A stretch of DNA of 64,000 bases, taken from the NCBI GenBank assembly GCA_964017155.1, contig OZ024854.1:46196423-46260422 (forward strand), written 5' to 3'. Below, piece by piece: positions 1-39,400 of the stretch. Each line of letters starts with the position of its first letter. Positions within the stretch are counted from its first letter, which is position 1. The DNA is from Oasisia sp. SBJ-2009 (Eukaryota > Annelida > Polychaeta > Sabellida > Siboglinidae). The translations under genes and the position numbers were made by a program. Under the pieces are notes generated by a model. It was not told the origin of the DNA. It ran no database searches and was given only the letters and a program-made list of their open reading frames with translations.

Positions 1-30
1 CAGTATAGTTCTTTCTGACGTCATGGCTGG

Positions 31-32
<2 letters not shown>

Positions 33-86
<54 letters not shown>
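33..86. repeat. (AT)n microsatellite
   Basis: Perfect TA dinucleotide tract, followed to about 133 by a degenerate GT/GC-rich stretch. Confidence 0.95.
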
Positions 87-89
<3 letters not shown>

Positions 90-133
90 TGTGTGCGAGC
101 CAGTGCGCGTGTGCGTGTGTTTTTGTGTGCGTG

Positions 134-633
134 TGTTTATGTGTATATACAAACGTACAATCATATTTTACCATATACACCAGCGTCGCAACAACCTAAT
201 ATTAGGGTAAGCCCAAGCTGCAGCTTCAACTGACAATTAAAATGTTCTCAGAAAACGGGGTTGGGGTGTGCAGTTGCATAGCTTCGATGTACAAACATAT
301 TTAACTTTAGGTTTAGTTTTACTTTTAGGATTAGCGTTGGGGGTTAGATTTTATTTGATTATATTAAGTTAGATTGAAGGTACTTTTGACAAGATCGACA
401 TCAGGCGTTGACATGCATTTGTATGTGGAGAATAGCCACCTCCTCCCTTTCACGACACAATAAATAGCACTGCCATCTTGTATTGGGAGTATTTGTTTAC
501 CTCAAACTTACGATTGCCAATAATGACGTCCCCAGCAGATGACGCCACTCTCGTCTTTCATAAATGGAAAGTGATCAGGTTTTTTACTATTCTACTGTGG
601 TAAAGAACTAACGGTAATAATAAAAGAACTTAC
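134..633. other. Non-coding flank, nothing recognised
   Basis: No open frame or familiar repeat is visible. The only notable feature is a perfect splice-donor consensus on the minus strand at its upper edge (632-633), treated with the next entry. Confidence 0.5.
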
Positions 634-772
634 GTCGTCCGGTCTTCACGCCGGCTTAGAGGTATGTTGGAAGTGCGTATTCGTCGGTGCAGTGCCCGAT
701 GCAGCAACTCTGCGTATATCGCCGGTCTGTCTTGAGCGGTCGCCGTGGATCCGAAGTCAGAGTCAGAAGTCT
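634..772 (-). CDS. Possible minus-strand exon of an unidentified gene (weak)
   Basis: On the minus strand a GTAAGTTC donor lies at 633-626. Upstream of it one frame is open for about 46 codons back to a possible acceptor (AAG or AG near 771-773). The stretch is GC- and CpG-rich like coding DNA and unlike its AT-rich surroundings. The open frame contains motifs such as [18 protein letters not shown], which I do not recognise. A second frame ends in a relaxin-like SCCIGHC pattern but lacks the last cysteine. If real, the rest of the gene would run off the left edge. No second exon was found, so this is only a candidate. Confidence 0.2.
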
Positions 773-820
773 CTTGCACAGAGAATCGTATACATTATTT
801 ATTATAGTACGTGGCGCGTT

Positions 821-947
821 TGGTGTGTGCGTGTGTGCGCGTGTGCGCGTGTGCGCGTGTGCGCGTGTGCGCGTGTGCGCGTGTGCGCGTGTGCGCGTGT
901 GCGCGTGTGCGCGTGTGCGCGGGTGCGCGGGTGCGCGTGTGCGTGTG
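821..947. repeat. (GTGTGCGC)n-type microsatellite
   Basis: Alternating purine-pyrimidine GTGTGCGC repeats, nearly perfect, of the kind that can adopt Z-DNA. It abuts the hexanucleotide array. The long open frames crossing it are repeat artefacts. Confidence 0.95.
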
Positions 948-954
948 TAAAATA

Positions 955-2118
955 AGGGCGAGGGCGAGGGCGAGGGCGAGGGCGAGGGCGAGGGCGAGGG
1001 CGAGGGCGAGGGCGAGGGCGAGGGCGAGGGCGAGGGCGAGGGCGAGGGCGAGGGCGAGGGCGAGGGCGAGGGCGAGGGCGAGGGCGAGGGCGAGGGCGAG
1101 GGCGAGGGCGAGGGCGAGGGCGAGGGCGAGGGCGAGGGCGAGGGCGAGGGCGAGGGCGAGGGCGAGGGCGAGGGCGAGGGCGAGGGCGAGGGCGAGGGCG
1201 AGGGCGAGGGCGAGGGCGAGGGCGAGGGCGAGGGCGAGGGCGAGGGCGAGGGCGAGGGCGAGGGCGAGGGCGAGGGCGAGGGCGAGGGCGAGGGCGAGGG
1301 CGAGGGCGAGGGCGAGGGCGAGGGCGAGGGCGAGGGCGAGGGCGAGGGCGAGGGCGAGGGCGAGGGCGAGGGCGAGGGCGAGGGCGAGGGCGAGGGCGAG
1401 GGCGAGGGCGAGGGCGAGGGCGAGGGCGAGGGCGAGGGCGAGGGCGAGGGCGAGGGCGAGGGCGAGGGCGAGGGCGAGGGCGAGGGCGAGGGCGAGGGCG
1501 AGGGCGAGGGCGAGGGCGAGGGCGAGGGCGAGGGCGAGGGCGAGGGCGAGGGCGAGGGCGAGGGCGAGGGCGAGGGCGAGGGCGAGGGCGAGGGCGAGGG
1601 CGAGGGCGAGGGCGAGGGCGAGGGCGAGGGCGAGGGCGAGGGCGAGGGCGAGGGCGAGGGCGAGGGCGAGGGCGAGGGCGAGGGCGAGGGCGAGGGCGAG
1701 GGCGAGGGCGAGGGCGAGGGCGAGGGCGAGGGCGAGGGCGAGGGCGAGGGCGAGGGCGAGGGCGAGGGCGAGGGCGAGGGCGAGGGCGAGGGCGAGGGCG
1801 AGGGCGAGGGCGAGGGCGAGGGCGAGGGCGAGGGCGAGGGCGAGGGCGAGGGCGAGGGCGAGGGCGAGGGCGAGGGCGAGGGCGAGGGCGAGGGCGAGGG
1901 CGAGGGCGAGGGCGAGGGCGAGGGCGAGGGCGAGGGCGAGGGCGAGGGCGAGGGCGAGGGCGAGGGCGAGGGCGAGGGCGAGGGCGAGGGCGAGGGCGAG
2001 GGCGAGGGCGAGGGCGAGGGCGAGGGCGAGGGCGAGGGCGAGGGCGAGGGCGAGGGCGAGGGCGAGGGCGAGGGCGAGGGCGAGGGCGAGGGCGAGGGCG
2101 AGGGCGAGGGCGAGGGCG
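955..2118. repeat. (AGGGCG)194 perfect hexanucleotide array
   Basis: Exactly 194 AGGGCG units (1,164 bp) with no interruption visible on reading every line. The GGG runs spaced by CGA make the strand a candidate G-quadruplex former. All frames of both strands are open across it (poly-RA, poly-SP, poly-PR, poly-AL), which explains the 460-525 codon open frames here; none has coding support. Such purity over more than 1 kb suggests recent expansion or repeat-collapse polishing in the assembly. Confidence 0.98.
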
Positions 2119-2119
2119 A

Positions 2120-2226
2120 GGAGAGTGGAGTGGAGTGGAGTGGAGTGGAGTGGAGTGGAGTGGAGTGGAGTGGAGTGGAGTGGAGTGGAGTAGAGTAGAG
2201 TAGAGTAGAGTAGAGTAGAGTAGAGT
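2120..2226. repeat. (TGGAG)n then (TAGAG)n pentamer array
   Basis: About 13 GGAGT units pass abruptly into about 8 AGAGT units, directly continuing the hexanucleotide array. The abrupt change at a single base suggests a point mutation that was then amplified. Confidence 0.95.
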
Positions 2227-3651
2227 GGTACAAACGGCTTTGTAGACCAAATCTTAATCTCTTTCCTGGGGTTGTGGTTATCGAAAACTCGATTGCGCAG
2301 TTTCAGAAAGATGTGCTGACACAACATGTAGGATATTGAATTTCTACTTCAATGATGACCCTCTAGGATAGATGACTCTTTACGTACGGGAAATGATCAA
2401 CACTTTTTATGGTATTTTAATGTCGGGGGAGGGGGTCCTTCGATCATTATTGCTTAGAGCGGATTGGTAGATCTTGGTTTTTCTTATGTTTATGGAAAGA
2501 CTAGACTTTGATGTGCTTCCGTAACGAGGTCTAGGCTTGTCTGCCTGAAGCCATTCTGTTATGTGAGCAAGAATGGCACAGTCATCAGAACACTGAAAGT
2601 GTATAACAGCAGTCATCGTCGCTTTTGTCTTGGACTTGAGACTACTCAAGTTTAAAATATCCCATCGGGCCGGTAGTCAATGTCAAGGCGGAAGACGGTC
2701 ATGTTCGGACAAAGAGTGCAAAACACATAAGCGTTCTTGTAATGTTAGCAAAATGTTATAATTAGGTTATGCAATAACATTCCCATGTATAACGTTAAGA
2801 GAACGTACAGAAAACGTTCCCAAAATACGTTAGGAGAACGTTACCGGCTGACTTTATCGTAACGTATAAATAACGTCATGCTAACGTTCTGATAACCTGA
2901 TTTTGTTAGCTGCATGTGTTCCTGCTTCACCTGTATGGTGAAAGGGGCTGTTTCAGGCCGGTAGATAAAGACATGCAGTTGCCGTCTTCTTGTTTTTGAG
3001 AAATTATGAAGTTGGCATGGCAGCCAAATCTGGACAAAGCTTTTCAAAAAGTTTCACGATTGGTGGAATCGAAGACTAGTCAAGTCAATGAAAGCAACTT
3101 ATAGATCCTGGTTTTATTCCGACATTTCTTTTGAATTTGTCGGGCCACAAAGATCATATCCTGGGTTCCTCGAGATAATCTAAATTAAGCCACACTGTTT
3201 GTGTGTAGTATTTATTTCTTCTGTCAGCGGGAACAATTAAATTAAACGGTTCAGGTTCGAAGAACACGGGCGAGTGTTTTCCCAGTTATTGATAGAAGAT
3301 CAACGCATCGGTAATTCCTACAATCTGATTTAGTTCATTTTTTATAGAAGATGATGATATTAGCATTTCTGAGATCTTACGGGATTTGTTTGTCTTGCCA
3401 GATCTTGCAATTAGTTCATACAGTTTGTTTGCAAGACTCTCGCTACCAAAGTTGAGAAATTCCGCAAACCTTATGGTTTATGGTTTAAAAACAATAGACA
3501 ATAAAAGTGTATTTGTATTACTTCTTTTATTGTAGTTTGCTAGTCATTTATTTTGCTGGTTATAATAGTAAGCTTTAAACTTGCACACAATTTTTTATTA
3601 GAAATTACATGTATACCCCAGCATAAACAATTCCACTATTGTAATATCCAT
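2227..3651. other. Intergenic, AACGTT-rich repeat inside
   Basis: No gene is seen. From about 2735 to 2900 the palindrome AACGTT and near variants (ACGTTA, AACGTA) recur many times with irregular spacing, resembling a decayed interspersed repeat. The minus-strand open frames at 2407-2649 and 2841-3047 are short and show no recognisable protein. Confidence 0.5.
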
Positions 3652-4162
<511 letters not shown>

Positions 4163-4199
4163 CTCTCCAATAATTATATTGATTTATTATGTAAATTAA

Positions 4200-4561
4200 G
4201 TTTTATTCGCTAGATGGCGGCACTAAGAAAGACTCGCCATAACCTGCGCACTCGCGCACCTGTTGCGGCGAACATCCACATCCGGGCACTACATTTAAAA
4301 TTCAGTTCGTGGGCTACAAAAGGTTGCTAAAGAAGCTATTACCCGGTGCCGTAATTGCTAACGGATTTTAACAGGTAAATCGTTCGAAACGGAACCGGGC
4401 GTAATTGTCGGTAGTGTACTCGGCTTCATCTGGACACGATAAAAGCAACACACATACTATTAGTGATTGGAGTGTGGTGTAATTTGTTTTTGTTTGTTGG
4501 TCGGGCAGCGTCTGTTGGCGCGCGACATTTGTTGTTGCGGCGAGACTCTAACCAACCAAGC
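4200..4561 (+). promoter_or_regulatory. Probable promoter and 5'UTR of the Gi-alpha gene
   Basis: This segment between the CAGG array and the start codon is clearly richer in CpG than the introns that follow (for example the 4240-4270 and 4370-4400 stretches). That is the usual look of an unmethylated invertebrate promoter. No TATA box is evident at a fixed place and the transcription start cannot be read from sequence. An in-line ACAG/GTAAAT near 4370 could be a 5'UTR splice site, but nothing requires it. Confidence 0.55.
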
Positions 4562-31667
<27,106 letters not shown>

Positions 31668-31672
31668 ACTAC

Positions 31673-32587
31673 GTAAGATGTCACCTGTTTATACAGTACT
31701 CATGCTGAACATAAACATCACCGTAGACGCTTCAACGCGTGATAATTTTATATAGTTAAAATTATAGTTATTCCTACTTCAATGAAACGTAGTTTCTTAA
31801 ATGTAATTTGTCAGTTAATTGATCTGACTATATATATCACACACCTGTGTGTCACCTGTGTACAGAATGTATTGATGTCAAGCAATCATGTGACCACATC
31901 CCTTGGCTTGCTGTCAGGATCAACCAGACAAATATTTATTATTGTCATGTGATTTATTGTAATACATTAAAATGACAAATACCACACACAGTAGTTTATC
32001 CGCACCTGTGTGAAGGAGGTATTGGTTTTAAACAGTCACGTGAAACCAATATAGTCAGTGATGATGCAGTTGTTAAGTGTGCTGTCAAACTACTGCGTTT
32101 CTGCCATTGTTACTAAATTGATCTTAGTGGCGGTAAAACATAATTGACTCACTGACACCAACCAAGTGAATAATGACTCCAAGTAGACAAAACATTATGT
32201 GAAATGGCAATTCTCACCCGACTGACACATCCAAATGTCATGCACTTGTGGGGCAAATGATATCATGATGGTTAGGTGTGATAACTCATAATACTCCTAG
32301 CTTTCCTTCTATGTGCAGTCAGAACATGGAATTAACTTACCATTAGCCTAAAATCATATGCGACTAAAGAATTTGACGGCAGATACCTAAATCATTGGCA
32401 GTGCTTCTTTGTAATTATGACATGTCATAATAAAAAAAATTGTATAATGAGTCTTGTTTATTGTTCGTCGAGTTCAAACGGATGGAGACAATGTAGTAGT
32501 TTATTACAAGATGGCGTGAGAAGACTAATTCACAATGACAGTCTCTGTGTGTCGGCCTAACGTTCACTCATTTGTTTTGTCTCGCAG
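31673..32587 (+). other. Probable intron in the Gi-alpha 3'UTR
   Basis: Five bases after the stop codon a GTAAGA donor appears, and a TTTTGTCTCGCAG acceptor ends at 32587. A non-coding last exon after the stop is a feature I recall from vertebrate GNAI genes, so this looks like an ancestral 3'UTR intron. Unproven without transcript data. Confidence 0.6.
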
Positions 32588-34400
32588 GAATCATCACCAA
32601 AACGATGTCTGATCAAACCAGAAGGTGGCAGCACGACTCATGGTGCATCATGACATGGAGGTCGGCTGGCCGAGACTTACCACTGGTCAATATCGAGCTG
32701 GTGTTGACCGAGCCAGTGTGACCGTGTCACGTCACCTTGTCAACCGCCTGGACCACCAAACAGATGAACAAGTTGTATATTTTTATAAACTTTCATGTAC
32801 TGCGAGTGTATCAGTCCAGTTTCGACGATTCCACATGCATATCTGCCGTCACACAATTTGCTGATAAATTGCTATTTTCGTAATCTATATTCCCCGCTAT
32901 CGAATGTGCCTACGTGCGGTCAAGATGTTGGGTTTGAGTGGTCAGGAACATGGTGGAAAGTGTCGGACCCACAACATTTCAGTAGACACAGAGGTGACAT
33001 ACAGCCACACAATAATTAATTCCGTGTTTCTCATCAGTGCAAGCATTTAAAAATATGTGCAGCAGAACTTTGTTTTTTAAATAGACATTATTGCTGTAGA
33101 AATCAATGGAGGCACTAAGTGAAAACTTGATTTGTAACCAGGCCAAATTAATGTTTACTGTTTGTAAGAAATTGAAGCTGTTGGTGACTGGTACTTGCCA
33201 ATATCTCTGTCAGCCCACTAAACGGTATCCGTCCTGTACTTATTGAATTCTGGTGAGAAATAAGGAATTATCTGTGGTGACCATATGCCTCAAAACATTG
33301 TGTCATCTCTTGAATCAGCTGCATGTATTTACCCATTGTTCGTCTGTCTTGAAGTTGCTTAGAGGACAGACAACCATGCCTCGAAGTGTCGTCAAGCTGC
33401 TGTTTCATATCTAGATAGTTGGCTTACATATTGAGATCATCATCATCCACACACATACCAAATACCAACACAGATTCAACACATGTGTCAACACACCCTC
33501 ACTCACACACCAACATACTGTGATTAGTCAGGAGGTAGATATTTTGGATTGAATTACTCGTCATGCATTGTTCATGCATTTGCAGCCATGCTACAGTTTA
33601 CTGTATATTCTGCTATTATGTATACGTGTTCCATCATATGACGCTAACACGTCTAGTGACCAATTTAGATGGTAGACTCGGAGGATGGACACATTCCAGT
33701 GTTCAGTATTTAAAAATGTATTATGTAGGCATCGACGTCGCTCCCCGACTTGAAGACGTGTGCATAATCACATGTAATTCAACGGGTGTCAGACTTTATA
33801 TAGTAAATTATTTTGTAATACGGTTTGCAAAAGGGGAAGCTTGAAGCCGAGTTGCGTATGCATTGACTAATGCTTCAGCGTTTTTAACAGTTGACGTAAA
33901 CTATGCTAGATGAGATATTGTGTGTTGATTTGAGGAAAGACTTGTAATATATACTGTGACATTTTGTCTTATGTGATATGCTCCGTGTCTGTTCTGTTTC
34001 GCCTGTGAGTTTGGAGTGGTCGTCAGTCATATTCTGCAGTTGCTTGATGTAAGAGTTATTTTATTGATGACAACAAAATTATTTTGTTCGCTATTGGTAT
34101 ATTAATATAACTCTTCGTAGAGACAAGACATCAATATTTTTAATGGTATGTAGACATATTTCCATAGGTCGATTGAATGACCAACTGGTTAATATTCGTA
34201 ACATCTGATTTGATTTAAAATCATATTGAAACATTTACTGTTCTGATCCTTCACGTATTTTCGAAAATACACTATTTTCAATCACCTGTCAATTTTTATA
34301 TTGGAAAGTAAAATAGTAAACGTTACTGGATTATTTATTGATCAGTAGAATTATTTTTTTAATAAATTTTAGATGGTGAATATACAAAAGCAGCAAAAAT
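32588..34400 (+). other. Probable Gi-alpha 3'UTR exon
   Basis: Starts after the inferred acceptor. An AATAAA lies at 34361-34366 in an AT-rich stretch, one plausible polyadenylation site among several. The end is therefore a guess. Confidence 0.4.
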
Positions 34401-36391
34401 TAAAATACAAAGTTTAATATGCTAATTTAGATGCACTCTCGGATTGGATAAAGCATTTGTCATTATCCAGAGATCGTAACTAGCATAAGTAAAGTAACGA
34501 TCGTCATTGTCCATACTGTCTTTGATGTGTCATGACTTCTTACAATCGCTCTATGTATATTAAATGTATATATGTGTCGTGTATTATATTCACAAGAGAT
34601 GCAGATTATTGGTAGACTTTTTACACATCGTTCATATATTTGTGGAATACAGGACAATATTTTCAAAGTAATCGTGCGTAACAAAGCAAGAAGTCTTGTT
34701 TCACTGTCGCTAATCGTCGGCTTCATATTATTGACACAGGATGATATTTCTGCAGACCAGACACTTTTGTCATTGATCGTGTCCCGTTTTCTATTTTAAT
34801 AGGTCACTGTCCTTATAAATGTCACATAATGCTAGAAATTATGCATGAATGTTATGCGTGAATGACGTTTCTCTTCGATTTTCTATTTGTGTAGCTTGCA
34901 GCTTTGCGTCATTTTTGTTTGTGATGAATTCATTGTTTTAAATGTACCACTTTGCCTGAATACACTGACTAAATGTTATGTTGTCAACACAGCAACAGTA
35001 ATTGACGTGCCTTCTCGTGAATTCAGGACATTTTAGCCACCATAAAACACGCATGCCTGTGTTTGGTGTCAAATACAACATGTGAGGAAGTTTTATAGTG
35101 GCACATTAGGAACTATTTCCATTATGCAGTGCAGTGCAGTGCAGTGCAGTGCAGTGCAGTTACTCTAAAAGTGTCATCCCAATGGTTGCATGTCTCCGTA
35201 AAAATTAATATTATTATTTTGAAGGCATATGTTGTGTGCTCATTGTCACAACTTGTCAAGACCTTCCCAGTTTTACTTTAACAGTGCTGGGTTATTGCTG
35301 TGGTGTGCACAATTTATGTTGAACCTGTGCCCTTTATATCCAATGTCAAGGTCACGACAAGCTTGTGTTCCTTGGTGCAGTTTTTACTGCTATGATCAAT
35401 TGTCTGTGTTTATTAGCGATTCTTTTTCATTTCTGCAACATTATCAGTGGACAATGGTTGGTAGTGATCAAATTGTTTGAAAAGCAGATTAAAAAAATGA
35501 TGCTTATGAATGTAATGTCATGGTGCCACATTCGATGTATGTAGTTCTGTTGCGAGCCGTTATGTGGCAGCACGTGGCACTGTGATCACGATAATGCTAG
35601 ACAGTGCATATATGTAACTTGGCACAAATCGGGTCAGTTCAGATATCTATATTTTGTTATATAGAAATCTCATGCCAAATCAAGGTTGTGTATATTCAAT
35701 ATTGTATATGTAGCGTCAAGATAAATGTTCTCAAAACATATGGTGTTCTTTTCTTTAATCATTCTCATCAAAATTCAACAGAAAACATGTATAATAATTT
35801 ATATATATATTATATGTATATGTAATATTTAGCAAATATTGATCGATCAACAAATGAAATGGATCATTATTAGACATTTTCAACAATAACAGTGACTTAT
35901 CCTATCCTTATGTCATTTTACAATAGGTGTTGACATTTACCTATTATAGAAAGCATATGAAAGGTGAATCAAGACTTGCATAGTGATTATAAAATGTCAC
36001 AGATTGCAAATAATATTTGCAAACATGCTTTGTAATAATATGTGTCATAGCACAACACGGTTAACATATCAACAAATGATTTTAAATCTGGAGAATTATT
36101 CACACTTGAAATGTCTACAAATTCAAAGGACGGGTGAAGATATGAAAAATAGTGTACGGTCTACATAATTATAATGTTAACTGAACATTGTGATCAATCC
36201 TCCATCAACCATTTGTTGCCCAAATGTAGAGACAAAAGGTTACACAAGACAAAATTGCAAATGTAAATCCATTGGACCATCCCCAGAATATAGGATGGTG
36301 GCGAACACTATAGTGTGTCGGAGCCACTCATACACAGAGTTCGTAGCAAGTGAGAGGGAGCAAGGCGTTTCAAGCGCCTTGCACCGATCTG
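34401..36391. other. Intergenic between convergent genes
   Basis: AT-rich with no protein recognised. A (GCAGT)8 pentamer tract is at 35124-35160 and an AT tract at about 35798-35823. A minus-strand AATAAA at about 35405 could serve the DsbA-like gene. Confidence 0.6.
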
Positions 36392-36490
36392 TCATAACAC
36401 CACCAGGCTGGAGACGGTCAGCAGGATGAGCACCATCTGGTGAGAGACGAGTGAAGCAATCGGTGTAGCATTCGTTGGCCCGTCCACAAT
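36392..36490 (-). CDS. DsbA-like gene exon 5 (hydrophobic tail)
   Basis: Acceptor TTTTCTCAG, phase 0, encoding IVDGPTNATPIASLVSHQ and then a 14-residue hydrophobic tail before TGA. Chosen because exon 4 ends in phase 0 at GTTAGT and this frame gives a typical GPI/anchor tail. The longer open frame here on the same strand (36240-36599) would be the wrong phase. Confidence 0.55.
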   Translation of the reverse strand: MVDGPTNATPIASLVSHQMVLILLTVSSLVVL

Positions 36491-39400
36491 CTGAGAAAAG
36501 AGGAGCAACATGACGGCAGAATTCCACAGATTCACAAACTAAGTTTCTAAAATGTAAAAAGGGCTTCAACTGTATAGATATATTCTTATGTTTTGACATT
36601 TGAACATTATTTTAACCCTTTAGTCCTCTAATCTGCACGTACACTGACATGCCAAGTCAGTCGAACCCAGTACGCCAAGCTGTGATTTGGTGGCACCATC
36701 TAGTGAGGAGTAGTGATAACACCAGAAACTATTTGAACCCCATGTTATGAGTAAAATAAGTGGAAAAATGGGTATATTCAAAAACGAGCTCAGGCCTAAA
36801 GCGTTAATAGTGCTTAACATACACCCTGAATATACACATGTACTTATCACTGCCCAAATGAACGGAAAGCTTTACGTACATAGGGGGAGGATCCTGTCCC
36901 TGCAAGGCCCCAGGTGGAGACACTGTACTCGCTCATTTCTAGCTGGGTCGCTGCAAAAATGTTGACCCGATATGTGAGTATAATTGTTTACATATTTCTC
37001 GGTTAACCACCCTCTGTTTCATTCAGCCCAATTGCAAAATAGGTTCAACAAGGTTTCATTTACCGTGCATGAACTCCGTTAATGTCGCTGATTTACAAAC
37101 ATGAACACGTCGTCACAATTTTACCACTATGTTGTTAATTCAGTGATTCTGTTAATTCATACGTCTCGGTGATGTTGCTATGTGCTTGTCAGAACTATGA
37201 ATAATTGGTGTCCCGTCACAAAATCTCCCATTGAGTTGAAGTACTTGGTTGCCAGAAACATTTACATCACAGTTAAAAACTAACAAAACAAGACACTAAC
37301 AACAGAGAGAAATTATTCATTCCATAATTCTATGGATTCAGCCATTATTCTTATTTATGTACAGCCACTAAACACTGCTAAATGTTTAGTCACTTGGAAT
37401 AAACTTCACAAAATCTCAGATGATCCAGGCAGCCACGAGGAATGTGGAGATAATGCAATACATGTATTTGTTAACAATATTTTAAAAATATTAATACCGT
37501 TGTCGCGCTTACACTTTTCCGGTCGTTATAAACGTTCCAATTGACATTTCTGCGCATGCGCGATAAATGTAAAATCATCAATGTGCAGTGAAATGACAGA
37601 GCATTTTTTGTATAAATGCCACAGGCTGTTTGTTAAAGGACAAAAAAGTTAACTGTTTCGTGGCATACACCTACTAGAGTTAATATAAAGTAACAATTTC
37701 CACATATACTCAATTTTTTAACGCCAGCGGTTTACCAGAAAAATATTTTGTAATACCCAACCATCCAAATACTATGCGCTACCCCATCTTAGACGAAGAA
37801 TGACGTCCAGACGGTGATCGAGGCGCTCTCCACGCAGATTCACTGCATGGGGTTTGGCTGTTGTCATGAAATGGCTGCAACTCGGCAACGCGCGTAACAT
37901 GCTGATGACGGTAAATATAAAGTTGTCTATTATTGTTATCGCTGAAATCATCCCATCAACTGATGATACATGTCTACTTCAAAGCATTTCTCCTCAAAAT
38001 GGACCGAGCAAAGTGAACTGTACTTGGACTGGAGGGATTCCAAACAGTACGCCAGCAAATCACCAACGTGAATCCATTGCTTCAATACTACCGGTTGTTT
38101 CAACTATTATTGCAACCATATGCCGAACACGAAGGCATAATTACTAAAGTTTACCATAGATTTAACCACAGATTTAGATATACGTCTATAAGCAGCTGCT
38201 AGATGTCACGCCAACTGAACGAACTGTAGAAGACTCGAAGTTGTTGACCCTTAACAACGTCGCAGGAAACTGGCCGGCTTCAGCAGAGATATAGAATGCC
38301 ACGCGCTGAATGGCCAAGCCAAGTTAACCCTTCACCTATGGCGGCGTCTAGACCATCGTGGATTTCGTTAGAATTTTAGACTTTAAAGTCACATTCTGAG
38401 TAAACCGCTGATGTTAAAAAATTGAGTATATGTGGAAATTGTTACTTTGTATAAACTCTATTAGGTGTATGACTCGAAACCGTAGCCTTTTTTTGTCCTT
38501 TAACTCCAATGTGATGATTACTGTGAAGAATTGCTTAAAATATCGTTCAATACATTAAAATATGACGCTTGTTTAAATCACTCACGGATTATGGCGCACT
38601 ACAATCACGTGATTTGTGCTTGCTATCAAACCATGCCTCAAAACTTGTTTGCCTTGCGTTAATTTGCAACAAATACCTTTGCTGAGAAGTTATATATAAC
38701 CTAACGAATAACCCATAGTATTTATACCATAATTGCATTGTCCTTTCGCTGTACATTGATGATTTTACATTTATTGCGCATGCGCAGAAACATCAATCAG
38801 AACGTTTATAACACCGGAAAAATGTAAGCGCTACACCATAGTGACCGTACCAAAATATTAATACCGTACCAAACTCACTCTTGAAAAATGTAATTACTGA
38901 ATGAATGTTTTTGAAAATGCTGAGCGAAGTCTTTCCATTTAATCTTTTGAATAATGTGAGGTTTTGCTCTGTGAGCAGGGAATTGTTTTTAGGAAACAAA
39001 CTAACCAGGAATGAGAGCACTGGAGAGACGTCATTTTTACGCAGCAGTGGGTCTATGATGGCGCGGTAGTCCTCGAGGGAGAGAGAGTCTGCATTCTGGC
39101 TGAGCTCCACTCCATTGACGAAGTGCCACGGCGTCCCTGCGACACCACCTGGCAACGGAAGAAACAATATGTCAACTGGACTGGCTGAAAAGAAGGGAAT
39201 ATATATTTTAAATAAGAAATGGTGTTTTAATGGCATGTCTATAAGTAAAATCACACCCCAACTCATCACATAAATCCTGTGTGTTTTCTACCATTTTACA
39301 AATATTCCTGTCACTTATGAATAATGTCCAGGAACAGGGAGTCGTTGGCCTTTTTGCTAGTACATTATATATAATTTATAATACAGTCACTATACTACTG

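Noticed and set aside
660..730. Insulin/relaxin-like A chain on the minus strand
   Set aside because: The last conserved cysteine is absent and no B-chain was found; the donor-supported frame is a different one.
656..2327. 460-525 codon frames of poly SP, AL, PR and RA on both strands
   Set aside because: They are the AGGGCG and GTGTGCGC arrays read in every frame; all six frames are open, which is a repeat property and not coding evidence.
36240..36599. 119-codon cysteine-containing minus frame
   Set aside because: Joining from exon 4 requires another phase; the phase-consistent frame through the same DNA gives the shorter hydrophobic tail used here.
37854..38147. 97-codon frame inside the nested TTAA element as a transposase
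   Set aside because: No DDE/D motif or zinc ribbon seen, and the element is too short to be autonomous.
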